This document shows, one piece after another, positions 1 to 7,763 of a stretch of DNA of 43,879 nt. The notes beneath the pieces were generated by a model, which did not search any database, had not been told where the DNA came from, and saw only the letters and a list, made by a program, of their open reading frames with translations. Every line of letters starts with the position of its first letter. Positions within the stretch are counted from its first letter, which is position 1. Source of the stretch: Streptomyces antimicrobicus (GTDB lineage Bacteria; Actinomycetota; Actinomycetes; Streptomycetales; Streptomycetaceae); the NCBI RefSeq assembly GCF_020532625.1, contig NZ_JAJAUY010000040.1, forward strand, positions 1 through 43,879, in the 5' to 3' direction. Both the position numbers and the translations under genes were made by a program.

Positions 1-801
1 CCGCTGGGCACCCCGCCGGGCGGCATGCCCTCCGCCGTGCCTGCCGCGATGCCCGCCGCCCCGCCGACGGTGGCGGTGCCCGCGCCCGCGCGCGGTCGCC
101 GTACGGGCCTGATCGCCCTGGCCGTCGCGGTGGTGCTGGCGGGCGGCGCCCTGGCCGCCGTCCAGTGGCTGCCCGGCGGCTCGGGGTCCGGCTCCGGGAA
201 GGGGAAGGGCTCGGGCGCGTCGCAGGCCCAGGGGTCCACCCCGGCGCCGTCCGGCGCTGCGACGGCGGCCGGCTCGGCGGGCACCACCGGCGGCTCCCGC
301 GGGGCGGGCGGTTCGGCAGGCTCCGGCGACGACGGCCCGGCCGCCGCCGCACCCGAGGGCAGCCTGATCAGCCCGGCCGGGGCGCGGGCCGCGATCGAGG
401 CGTTCCGCAAGGAGACCGGCACGACCACGTTCCTCAACCTGCGCCTGTACGAGGGCTACGTGCTCGCCGACATCCCCGTGACGCCCGGGGCCAAGGCGAC
501 GAACTCCTACCGGTACGACAAGGGCAAGGCCAGCCGGTTCGGGGCGAGCGGCCTGCCCGTGCAGCAGGGCAAGCCGCCGATCGACATGACCAAGATCGAC
601 TGGGACGCGCTGCCCGCCCTGATGGACCGGTCCCAGCGCGACCTCGGCATCGGCCACCCGAGCATGCGGTACGTGGTCGTCGAGCCGTGGCTGATGGACG
701 GCAGTCCGTCCCTGCGCCCGTACCTCACCGACGAGACCGGCAACGGCGGCTACGTCCACGCCGGCATCGACGGCAAGGTGGTGAAGGTCTACCGCAGCTA
801 G
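1..801 (+). CDS. membrane-anchored protein with extracytoplasmic C-terminal domain (5' end outside window)
   Basis: The reading frame is open from base 1 through a Pro/Ala-rich stretch and closes with TAG at 799-801. An ATG at 25 exists, but the codons before it continue the same Pro/Gly-rich style, so the true start probably lies off the left edge. Counting from the ATG at 25, a basic GRRTG cluster precedes one strongly hydrophobic segment at about residues 27-50, then a Gly/Ser/Ala linker (about 51-110), then a compact domain of about 145 residues with mixed charge and aromatics. This is the layout of a type II anchored protein with an exported C-terminal domain. I do not recognise the domain family. 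The Pro-rich cytoplasmic part resembles tails of membrane proteins or kinases but carries no kinase motif here. Confidence 0.75.
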   Translation, partial: PLGTPPGGMPSAVPAAMPAAPPTVAVPAPARGRRTGLIALAVAVVLAGGALAAVQWLPGGSGSGSGKGKGSGASQAQGSTPAPSGAATAAGSAGTTGGSRGAGGSAGSGDDGPAAAAPEGSLISPAGARAAIEAFRKETGTTTFLNLRLYEGYVLADIPVTPGAKATNSYRYDKGKASRFGASGLPVQQGKPPIDMTKIDWDALPALMDRSQRDLGIGHPSMRYVVVEPWLMDGSPSLRPYLTDETGNGGYVHAGIDGKVVKVYRS

Positions 802-877
802 GGCGGCGTCAGCGGCTTCGGCGGTCGCTCCCCTCCCCCGGCGCCGACGCGGGTGGGGGCACGGCGGCTCGGCGGGG

Positions 878-883
878 TACAGT
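878..883 (+). promoter_or_regulatory. -10 box TACAGT, leaderless promoter candidate
   Basis: TACAGT matches the actinobacterial -10 pattern TAnnnT and ends 8 bases before the ATG at 892. No Shine-Dalgarno sequence precedes that ATG, so transcription probably begins at or next to the start codon. Confidence 0.5.
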
Positions 884-891
884 CGGCCGCC

Positions 892-1452
892 ATGTCCCAC
901 AGCATCACCCGCGCCGGCGGTCTCGTCCTCGTGCTCTTCAGCCTCCTCCTCGGCCTCTACGGCACGGGCTCCCTCGCCACGGCCGCCGGCCTGAGCGGAA
1001 CCGGAGGCACCCTGACCGTCACCGGCTGCCGTACGGACGTCTCGTACGGTGACCGGGACCGCGAGGACGACGACCGGCACGCCACGCGCCGCTGCTGGGG
1101 GCGCTTCAGCGCCGAGGACGGGTCGGCCGCCGACCCGGAGCACGAACTCGTCAGCGACGAGGCGCGGCCCGGCGACCGGATCGAGGTCCGGGACAACGGC
1201 ACGATCTACATCGAGCCGGGCGCGGGATCGGTCGCCGGTGCCGCCGCGATCGTCTCGCTGGCCGTCGGCATGGCGCTGTTCGGCGTGCTGATCCTGGTCA
1301 CCGGCCGCCACCCGCTCCCGAGCCGTCCCGCCCAGGCCCGGGCCTTCGCCACCGCCGTGCGCGCCCTGCCGTTCGGCCGGGGCGTCCTGTTCGCCTGCCT
1401 GGGTGCCTGGGCTCTGACGGCGGTCGGGTTCGGGCTGCAGAAGCTCCTCTGA
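892..1452 (+). CDS. small membrane protein, unknown function
   Basis: The 186-residue protein has a hydrophobic N-terminal segment (about residues 8-30), an acidic/basic exported-looking loop (about 40-105) with two cysteines (about 46 and 68) that could form a disulfide, and two further membrane segments (about 112-136 and 163-182). The ATG at 892 is preferred over the in-frame start 39 bases upstream because a TAnnnT box sits 8 bases before it. It converges on the flavoprotein gene with only 14 bases between the stop codons, so there is no room for a separate terminator. I do not recognise a family. Confidence 0.7.
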   Translation: MSHSITRAGGLVLVLFSLLLGLYGTGSLATAAGLSGTGGTLTVTGCRTDVSYGDRDREDDDRHATRRCWGRFSAEDGSAADPEHELVSDEARPGDRIEVRDNGTIYIEPGAGSVAGAAAIVSLAVGMALFGVLILVTGRHPLPSRPAQARAFATAVRALPFGRGVLFACLGAWALTAVGFGLQKLL

Positions 1453-1466
1453 CCGCCGGACACCCC

Positions 1467-2900
1467 CTAGCCCCGGTACGTCTCCAGCAGCCGCAGCCAG
1501 ATCTCGCTGATGGTCGGGAAGGCGGGGACCGCGTGCCAGAGCCGGTCGATCGGGACCTCACCGGCGACGGCGATCGTGGCGGCGTGCAGCAGTTCGGCGG
1601 CGCCGGGTCCGACGAAGGTGGCCCCGACCAGGACCTCGCGGTCCAGGTCGACCACCATCCGGGCCCGGCCGCGGTAGCCGTCGGCGTAGAGCCCGGCCCC
1701 GGAGACCTTGCCCAGGTCGTGGTCGACGGCCCGCACGCGCAGCCCCGCGCGCTCGGCGTCGGCCAGGCTCAGGCCGACGGCCGCGGCCTCCGGGTCGGTG
1801 AAGACCACCTGCGGCACGGCGGCGGTGTCGGCGGTCGCCACGTGCGCCCCCCACCGCGTGGTGTCCAGGGCGCTCGCCTCGCCCGTGGCGCGCGCCGCGA
1901 TGGCCGCGCCGGCGATCCGGGCCTGGTACTTGCCCTGGTGGGTCAGCAGGGCGCGGTGGTTGACGTCCCCCACGGCGTACAGCCAGTCGTGTCCGGTGAC
2001 CCGGCAGCTGTCGTCGACGGCGAGCCAGCCGCCGGGCTCCAGCCCGACGGTCTCCAGGCCGATGTCCTCGGTGCGCGGGGTCCGGCCGGTGGCCATCAGC
2101 AGTTCGTCGCCCTCGACGGTCTCGCCGCCTTCGAGGACCACGGTGACCGGCCCGGTGTGCCCGTCGCGGACGACCGCCTCGGCACCGACGCCCGTACGGA
2201 CCTGCGCACCGGCCTCGCGCAGCGCCTCGGCGACGAGCTCGCCCGCGAAGGGCTCCATGCGCGGCAGCAGGCGCGGCCCCCGGGCGAGCAGGGTGACCCG
2301 GGACCCGAGGGCCTGCCAGGCGGTGGCCATCTCCACGGCGACCACCGAGCCGCCCACGATCAGCAGCCGGCCCGGCACGTGCCGGGCCGAGGTGGCCTCC
2401 CGGCTGGTCCAGGGCCGGACCCCGGCGATCCCGGGGAGGTCGGGGATCAGCGCCCGGCTGCCGGTGGCGACGACCACGGCGTGCCGGGCGGTCAGCAGGT
2501 GCTGCTCGCCCTCGGGGCCGGCGACGGCGACCTGCCGGGCGCCGCGCAGCCGGCCGTGGCCGCGGTAGAGGTCGGCGCCGACGGAGTCGAGCCAGTCCAG
2601 CTGGCCGTCGTCCTTCCAGTCGCCGGTCCAGTAGTCGCGGTGGGCGAGGACCGCCGCCGTGTCCAGGGGGCCCGAGACGGCCCGGGCGAGCCCGGGCACG
2701 CGGCGGGCGTCGGCGCGGGCGAGCGCCGGGCGGAGCAGCGCCTTGCTGGGGATGCAGGCCCAGTACGAGCATTCGCCGCCGACGAGTTCGCTCTCCACCA
2801 CCGCCGTGCTCAGCCCGGCGGCGCGGGTCCGGTCCACGATGTTCTCGCCGGCCGGGCCCGCGCCCAGCACCACCACGTCGTACTCCACCGCTCGCGTCAT
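1467..2900 (-). CDS. NAD(P)/FAD-dependent class I disulfide-reductase-like flavoprotein
   Basis: The 477-residue protein has the class I pyridine nucleotide-disulfide oxidoreductase layout: FAD-binding GAGPAG (about residue 13), a redox motif with C44 and C49 in GGECSYWACIPSK, an NAD(P)-binding GGSVVAVE motif near the middle, ATGRTPR and AVGDV motifs, and a C-terminal dimerisation domain. Dihydrolipoamide dehydrogenase and glutathione reductase use a His in an HPTxSE motif as the C-terminal acid/base. Here the aligned motif reads FPTISE, so that His is Phe, although the Cys pair is kept. This argues against a true E3 and suggests a different electron acceptor. The ATG at 2900 places the dinucleotide fold at the usual distance. 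The gene follows the thioredoxin gene by 96 bases on the same strand and may share its transcript. Confidence 0.85.
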   Translation of the reverse strand: MTRAVEYDVVVLGAGPAGENIVDRTRAAGLSTAVVESELVGGECSYWACIPSKALLRPALARADARRVPGLARAVSGPLDTAAVLAHRDYWTGDWKDDGQLDWLDSVGADLYRGHGRLRGARQVAVAGPEGEQHLLTARHAVVVATGSRALIPDLPGIAGVRPWTSREATSARHVPGRLLIVGGSVVAVEMATAWQALGSRVTLLARGPRLLPRMEPFAGELVAEALREAGAQVRTGVGAEAVVRDGHTGPVTVVLEGGETVEGDELLMATGRTPRTEDIGLETVGLEPGGWLAVDDSCRVTGHDWLYAVGDVNHRALLTHQGKYQARIAGAAIAARATGEASALDTTRWGAHVATADTAAVPQVVFTDPEAAAVGLSLADAERAGLRVRAVDHDLGKVSGAGLYADGYRGRARMVVDLDREVLVGATFVGPGAAELLHAATIAVAGEVPIDRLWHAVPAFPTISEIWLRLLETYRG

Positions 2901-2996
2901 GCGGCCCAGTCTCGCCGCTGGGCAGGGACCCGCCAAGCGATCTCCCGCATCCGGCGTGCCGGGACCGTCGCGCGGCCCGGTCCGCGGCGGCGGGGC

Positions 2997-3404
2997 CTAC
3001 GCCTCGGCCCGGCCGTCCTGGGACTTCGCCTGGGCCTCGGCCTGCGCCTGGAGTTCGGCGATCTTGCCGCGGACCTCGTCCATGTCCACGGCGCGGGCCT
3101 GGCCGATGACGTCCTCCAGCATCGGCGCGGGCAGGGCGCCGGGCTGCGCGTAGATGGCCACCTGGTCCCGGATGATCATCAGCGTCGGGATCGAGCGGAT
3201 GTCGAAGGCAGCGGCCAGTTCCTGCTGCGCCTCGGTGTCGACCTTGGCGAAGACCAGGTCGGGGTGGGTCTCCGAGGCCCTCTCGAAGACCGGCGCGAAG
3301 CCCCGGCACGGACCGCACCACTCCGCCCAGAAGTCGATCAGCACGAAGTCGTTCTCGCTGACCGTCCGGTCGAAGTTCTCCTTGGTGAGCTCGATGGTTG
3401 CCAC
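2997..3404 (-). CDS. thioredoxin-family protein
   Basis: The 135-residue protein opens VATIELTKENF and carries the active site WCGPC (C30, C33) and the cis-Pro SIPT motif, so it is a complete thioredoxin fold. About 25-30 residues beyond the usual thioredoxin end form a charged, Ala/Gln-rich helix (about 107-135), a tail common in actinomycete thioredoxins. The GTG at 3404 is chosen because TGGAGGT lies 9 bases upstream and the protein then starts like other thioredoxins. It lies 71 bases after the aldehyde dehydrogenase gene and before the flavoprotein, so it could supply or receive electrons within the same operon. That link is inference, because the flavoprotein is not a standard thioredoxin reductase. 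Confidence 0.9.
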   Translation of the reverse strand: MATIELTKENFDRTVSENDFVLIDFWAEWCGPCRGFAPVFERASETHPDLVFAKVDTEAQQELAAAFDIRSIPTLMIIRDQVAIYAQPGALPAPMLEDVIGQARAVDMDEVRGKIAELQAQAEAQAKSQDGRAEA

Positions 3405-3475
3405 GGTGTCCAGACCTCCAAAGTCTTGCCTCTGCCCCATGGAACGAACGAACCGGGTCCGGCATTCCGCCCGGG

Positions 3476-4915
3476 CTAGAAGGGGTGCCCGGCCGGGGTG
3501 CGGCGCGAGGTGGTCCACCGCAGTTCGGTGAAGGCCTCCAGGTTCGCCTCACCGCCGAAGCGGGCGCCGGTGCCGGAGGCCCCGAGCCCTCCGAAGGGGG
3601 CGACGGCCTCGTCGTTGACGGTCTGGTCGTTGATGTGCGCGATGCCGGTCGGGATCCGCTCGGCCAGTTCCAGCGCGCGGCCGGTGTCCGGGGTGACGAT
3701 GCCCAGGGAGAGCCCGTACGGCCCGGCCGAGGCCAGGGCCACCGCCTCGTCCTCGGTGGCGAAGGAGCGCACGGGTGCCACGGGGCCGAAGACCTCCTCG
3801 GCGTAGGCGGGGGTGTCGTCCGCGACCCCGGCCAGGACCGTCGGGCGGTAGAAGAGGTCGTCGTACGTGCCGCCGGTGACCAGCTTGGCGCCCTGCTCGG
3901 TGCTGGCCTCGACCAGGGCGTGCACCCGCTCCCGCTGGGTCCGGTCGATCAGCGGCCCGAGGTGGACCTGCTCGCGGAAGGGGTCGCCGACCGCCAGCGT
4001 GTCGGCCTTGGCCGCGAGGCGTTCGACGTACTCGTCGTAGAGCGAGGAGTGCACCAGGTGGCGGCCCGCGGTCATGCAGATCTGACCCTGGTGGAAGAAC
4101 GCGCCCCAGGAGGCCTGGGCGACCGCGGCCTCGACGTCGGCGTCGCGCAGCACGACGAGTGCCGAGTTGCCGCCGAGCTCCAGGTGGGCCCGCTTGAGGT
4201 GACGGCCCGCCAGCTCGCCCACCCGGCGGCCGGTGGCGGTGGACCCGGTGAACGAGACGATCCGGACGTGCGGATCGGTGACCAGTGCCTGACCGGTGGC
4301 GGCGTCGCCGGGCAGGACGTGCAGCAGCCCGCCGGGCAGTCCGGCGGCGGCGAGGACCGCGGCGAGCGCGAGGCCGCCGCAGACGGCGGTGCGCCGGTCC
4401 GGCTTGAGCAGCACGGCGTTGCCGAGGGCGAGGGCCGGCGCGACCGAGCGGACGGCCAGCACCAGCGGCACGTTGAAGGGGGCTATGACGCCCACGACCC
4501 CGGCCGGGACCCGGCGGGTCCACGACAGCCGGGGCGCCTCGCTCGGCAGCACCTGCCCGGTGGGGCGGGAGGCGAGCGCGGCGGCCTCGTAGCACTCCTG
4601 AGCGGCGACGGACAGCTCGAAGTCCGCCTTGCCGGGCAGGGACCCGGACTCGCGGACCAGCCAGGTGCGCAGTTCCTCGGCGTGCGCGGCGAACAGGTCG
4701 CCGGCGCGGCGCAGTACGGCGGCCCGCTCGACGTGGGTCGCCCGCGCCCAGTCCTGCTGCGCGGCCCGCGCGCGCAGGGCGGCCTCGGCGACGTCGGGGG
4801 GCGCGGCGAGGTCGAGGGTGGCCAGGGTCCGGCCGGTCGCGGGTTCGAGGACCGGGGCGGTACCGCCGCGGAGCGTCGGTCCGTCCTGCCAGATGGTGGG
4901 GTCGAGGAGCGGCAT
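3476..4915 (-). CDS. aldehyde dehydrogenase, benzaldehyde-dehydrogenase-like
   Basis: This NAD(P)-dependent aldehyde dehydrogenase of 479 residues would oxidise an aldehyde to the acid. Visible are the oxyanion Asn (PFNVP, N148), coenzyme motif SFTGSTATGR (about 221-230), general-base Glu (LELGGN, E246) and nucleophile GQICMTAGR (C280). The opening LLDPTIW and the GQICMTAGRH context are typical of the benzaldehyde dehydrogenase (XylC/BADH) branch. The ATG at 4915 has CCGGAGGC upstream at good spacing. It is flanked on the same strand by a 3-oxoadipyl-CoA-type thiolase upstream (156 bases) and thioredoxin downstream (71 bases), which hints at aromatic compound catabolism, but no ring-cleavage genes are present in the window. 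Confidence 0.88.
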   Translation of the reverse strand: MPLLDPTIWQDGPTLRGGTAPVLEPATGRTLATLDLAAPPDVAEAALRARAAQQDWARATHVERAAVLRRAGDLFAAHAEELRTWLVRESGSLPGKADFELSVAAQECYEAAALASRPTGQVLPSEAPRLSWTRRVPAGVVGVIAPFNVPLVLAVRSVAPALALGNAVLLKPDRRTAVCGGLALAAVLAAAGLPGGLLHVLPGDAATGQALVTDPHVRIVSFTGSTATGRRVGELAGRHLKRAHLELGGNSALVVLRDADVEAAVAQASWGAFFHQGQICMTAGRHLVHSSLYDEYVERLAAKADTLAVGDPFREQVHLGPLIDRTQRERVHALVEASTEQGAKLVTGGTYDDLFYRPTVLAGVADDTPAYAEEVFGPVAPVRSFATEDEAVALASAGPYGLSLGIVTPDTGRALELAERIPTGIAHINDQTVNDEAVAPFGGLGASGTGARFGGEANLEAFTELRWTTSRRTPAGHPF

Positions 4916-4996
4916 GGTGCGGGGCCTCCGGAAGGCACGGGGCGGGGGGTGGCGGGCCAGCCGCCATGCTGCCAGACCGGAGGTCCCGATTCTCTT

Positions 4997-5010
4997 CTGT
5001 TATAGGGCAG
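4997..5010 (-). promoter_or_regulatory. AT-richer imperfect palindrome before the aldehyde dehydrogenase gene
   Basis: The 156-base gap between the thiolase and aldehyde dehydrogenase genes contains a locally AT-rich stretch with CTGTTATAGGGCAG (arms CTG/CAG, 4 of 7 positions paired). It could be an operator or part of a promoter for the downstream gene. Support is weak. Confidence 0.2.
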
Positions 5011-5071
5011 TTGAGGCGGCAGGTGACCGGAAACGATCGACGTCGCCGCGCGTGCGGACGCCCGCCCGCGC

Positions 5072-6256
5072 TCAGCGCTCCAGGACGAGCGCGATGCCCT
5101 GTCCCACGCCGATGCACAGCGCCGCGAGCGCGGTGCCGGAGCCGGCCGCCGCGAGCTGGTGGGCGGCGGAGCCCGCGAGCCGGGCCCCGGAGGCGCCCAG
5201 CGGGTGGCCGATCGCGATGGCGCCGCCGCGCGGGTTGACCAGCGCCGGGTCCAGCTCGGGCCACGCCGCGAGACAGCCCAGCGCCTGGGCGGCGAAGGCC
5301 TCGTTGAGCTCGAAGGCGGTCAGGTCGCCGAAGCCGCGGCCGGCCTTGGCGAGCGCCCGCTCGACCGCGTCGACGGGTCCCAGCCCGAACAGGTGCGGCT
5401 CGATGCCGGTCACGGCCGAGGCGCGGATCCGGGCCAGCGGTTCGCGTCCGGTGGCGGCGAGGCCCGCCTCGTCGGTGAGCAGCAGGGCGGCGGCGCCGTC
5501 GTTGAGCGGCGAGGAGTTGGCGGCGGTCACCGTGCCGTCGGGGCGGAAGGCGGGCTTCAGGCGGGCCAGCGCCTCGGGGGTGGAGCCCTCGCGGATGCAT
5601 TCGTCGCGTACGAGGTCCACCCCGTCCAGGGGGACCACCTCGCCGTCGTAGTGCCCGGCGGCCCAGGCCTCGGCGGCCTTGCGGTGGCTGTCGAGGGCGA
5701 AGGCGTCCTGCGCGGCGCGGTCGATGCCGTACTTGTCGGCGATCAGCTCCGCGCCCTCACCCAGGGAGACGGTCCATTCCTGGGGCATGCGCGGGTTGGT
5801 CATCCGCCAGCCCAGCGCCGTGGACCACATCTGCTGGTGGGTTGCGGGGTAGGCGCGCTCGGGCTTCTGCACCACCCAGGGCGCGCGGGTCATGGACTCC
5901 ACGCCTCCTGCGACGGCCACCGAGGCGTCACCGAGGGCGATGGCGCGGGCGGCCTGGATCACGGCCTCCAGGCCGGAGCCGCAGAGCCGGTTGACGGTGA
6001 CGCCGGGCACGGTCACGGGCAGCCCGGCGAGCAGCACGGCCATCCGGGCCACGTCCCGGTTGTCCTCGCCGGCGCCGTTGGCGTCGCCGAAGACGACGTC
6101 GTCGATGCGGGCGGGGTCCAGCTCGGGCGTGCGGTCGACCAGGGCCCGTACGACGTGGGCGGCGAGGTCGTCGGGCCGTACTCCGGCGAGGGCGCCGCCG
6201 AACTTGCCGATGGGGGTCCGTACGGCGTCGACGATGTACACGTCGCGGATGCTCAT
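5072..6256 (-). CDS. thiolase, most like 3-oxoadipyl-CoA/acetyl-CoA C-acyltransferase
   Basis: The 394-residue thiolase would cleave a 3-ketoacyl-CoA with CoA or run the reverse condensation. The acyl-accepting Cys is in NRLCGSG (C92), the NEAF motif is present, the base His is in GGAIAIGHPLGASGAR, and the second Cys lies in CIGVGQG near the end. All catalytic positions are intact and the length is normal. The RTPIGKFGGAL opening, MTRAPWV and the NPRMPQEW segment resemble the PcaF/PaaJ 3-oxoadipyl-CoA thiolase branch more than PhbA-type enzymes. The ATG at 6256 is preferred over upstream starts because CCAGGAGA lies just upstream and the protein then begins at the conserved VYIVDAVRTP strand. 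It is probably the first gene of the minus-strand run thiolase-ALDH-thioredoxin-flavoprotein. Confidence 0.9.
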   Translation of the reverse strand: MSIRDVYIVDAVRTPIGKFGGALAGVRPDDLAAHVVRALVDRTPELDPARIDDVVFGDANGAGEDNRDVARMAVLLAGLPVTVPGVTVNRLCGSGLEAVIQAARAIALGDASVAVAGGVESMTRAPWVVQKPERAYPATHQQMWSTALGWRMTNPRMPQEWTVSLGEGAELIADKYGIDRAAQDAFALDSHRKAAEAWAAGHYDGEVVPLDGVDLVRDECIREGSTPEALARLKPAFRPDGTVTAANSSPLNDGAAALLLTDEAGLAATGREPLARIRASAVTGIEPHLFGLGPVDAVERALAKAGRGFGDLTAFELNEAFAAQALGCLAAWPELDPALVNPRGGAIAIGHPLGASGARLAGSAAHQLAAAGSGTALAALCIGVGQGIALVLER

Positions 6257-6358
6257 GGGGGTCTCCTGGGCGGATCCGTGCAGGCGCGCCGGTGGGCGCG
6301 CCCGCAGTCTCCGTCCCCCGATCACGGCCTGTCAACGCCTGCCCGGGGGTCCCGGTGA

Positions 6359-7408
6359 TCAGCCCGATTCGCGCACGACGGCGACCGCCGCCATCGGACC
6401 GTGCTGCTCCGGCGCCTCCTCGGGCTCGCGCACGGCCCGGTCCACCAGGGCGGCCAGGTGCTCGCCGGTCGGCATCTCGATCCGCACGGTGCTCAGCCGG
6501 GGCCGCAGCAACCGGCCGAGCAGCAGGTCGTCGGCGCCCATGACGGCCACGTCGTCGGGGACCCGGAGCCCCTCGTCCTGCAGGGCCCGCATCAGCAGCA
6601 TCGCGTACTCGTCGTTGTACGCGAAGACGGCGTCGAGGCCGAGCGAGCGGAAGCGCCGGGCCAACGCGCCCGCGGAGGGTTCGGTGTACGCCAGCGGCAG
6701 CGCCTCGACCTCGGCGCCGGGCACCGACCGGGCGCCGGCCAGCCGGGGCGCGGAGAACAGCTCCAGCCCGGGCTCCTCGGGGACCACCACGCCGATCCGG
6801 CGGTGGCCGCGGGCCACGAGGTGGGCGGCGGCCACCGCGCCGACCTCGCGCTGGTCCATGACGAGCGCGTGCGCGCCGGGCACCCCCACCGGTCCGAGGG
6901 TGAGGACGGCCTTGGCGCCGGCCCGCTTGAGGGTGGCCACGTTGCGGGCGCTGAGCAGGGTCTCACCGAAGGAGATCACCGCGACCGGGCGCAGCTCGGC
7001 CCAGGCGCGGGCGGCCTGGTCGCCGCTGAGGCCGAGGCTGCCGTACTGCACGACGGTGTAGTCCAGGCGGCGCAGGGCCCACTGGAGGTCGCCCAGGAAG
7101 GTGCCGTACAGCGGGCCGGCCGGGACGTGGGAGGTCGGCAGCAGCACGATCCGGGTGTGCCCGGCACGCAGGGTGCGGGCGGCGGCGTGCGGGACGTAGC
7201 CCAGTTCCTCGGCGGCCTCGCGGACCTTGCGGCGCGTCGGCTCGCTGATGCGGACGGCCTCGGCGTTGTTGAGGACGTAGCTGACCGTCGCCCGCGAGAC
7301 GCCGGCCAGGCGCGCCACGTCGGCGCTGGTGGGGACGGGAGCCGCCGGAGCCGGGCGGGTCGGCCGGGAGGGCGGGGGCGGCTTCGGCGGGTTCGGTGAC
7401 TGTGACAT
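6359..7408 (-). CDS. LacI-family transcriptional repressor
   Basis: The 349-residue protein begins with a Pro-rich leader of about 25 residues, then the LacI helix-turn-helix (SADVARLAGVSRATVSYVLN, about 27-46) and hinge region, then a periplasmic-binding-protein-like effector domain. The effector domain carries the GHRRIGVV and DAVFAYNDEYA patterns typical of GalR/LacI members. The ATG at 7408 is the only in-frame start close to the helix-turn-helix, and GGAAGGA lies upstream. It is transcribed divergently from the amidase gene, so the amidase is the most likely local target, with the gene itself also probably autoregulated. The ligand cannot be read from the sequence. Confidence 0.9.
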   Translation of the reverse strand: MSQSPNPPKPPPPSRPTRPAPAAPVPTSADVARLAGVSRATVSYVLNNAEAVRISEPTRRKVREAAEELGYVPHAAARTLRAGHTRIVLLPTSHVPAGPLYGTFLGDLQWALRRLDYTVVQYGSLGLSGDQAARAWAELRPVAVISFGETLLSARNVATLKRAGAKAVLTLGPVGVPGAHALVMDQREVGAVAAAHLVARGHRRIGVVVPEEPGLELFSAPRLAGARSVPGAEVEALPLAYTEPSAGALARRFRSLGLDAVFAYNDEYAMLLMRALQDEGLRVPDDVAVMGADDLLLGRLLRPRLSTVRIEMPTGEHLAALVDRAVREPEEAPEQHGPMAAVAVVRESG

Positions 7409-7763
7409 TGCCGTGGCATCCTTCCAGACCGCCCGCGCCGGGAGCCCGGCGGATGGCCGGAACCCGAACCGGCTCCGGCGGCGGCGCCTTTGCCGCCGCG
7501 ACCGCGGTTGCGCCCCGTCGGCCGTGGGGTGCCCGGCGACCGCGCTGCTCGTCGGCCGCGCCGCGCCGTACGCGCTCCCCGCCGGCGTCACGGGGGTGCT
7601 GCGCGCGCTCCGGGGCGAGGAGATCGGCCCGGCGGACGAGGATGCGCAATTCGGCGCGATCGTGGCGGCGGCGGGCCGTGCGGCGGTCGCGGGTCCCGAT
7701 CCTGGCCCTCCTCGGACCTCCCCCGCTACTGTCGCCCTACCGAACGGTAACAGGGGAGGTCCG
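7409..7763. other. 355-base divergent region between LacI gene and amidase gene
   Basis: The region must hold promoters for both genes. Near the amidase it contains a TACTGT box (7727-7732), an inverted repeat (7738-7749) and a GGGGAGG ribosome binding site. The middle (about 7540-7710) is open on the plus strand in frame with the amidase and reads as an Ala/Gly-rich protein-like stretch, but it has no ribosome binding site and no family I recognise. It may be chance or a decayed remnant. Confidence 0.4.
7727..7749 (+). promoter_or_regulatory. amidase promoter with overlapping inverted repeat (candidate operator)
   Basis: TACTGT (7727-7732) fits a -10 box. Directly downstream is TACCGAACGGTA (7738-7749), with perfect 5-base arms around an AA centre. 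A repressor bound here would cover the transcription start. The divergent LacI protein is the obvious candidate, although LacI sites usually have a CG centre. Confidence 0.4.

Noticed and set aside
1533..3479. Long plus-strand frames opposite the flavoprotein and thioredoxin genes.
   Set aside because: They are shadows of the minus-strand genes, with Gly/Val/Arg-rich sequence and no motifs.
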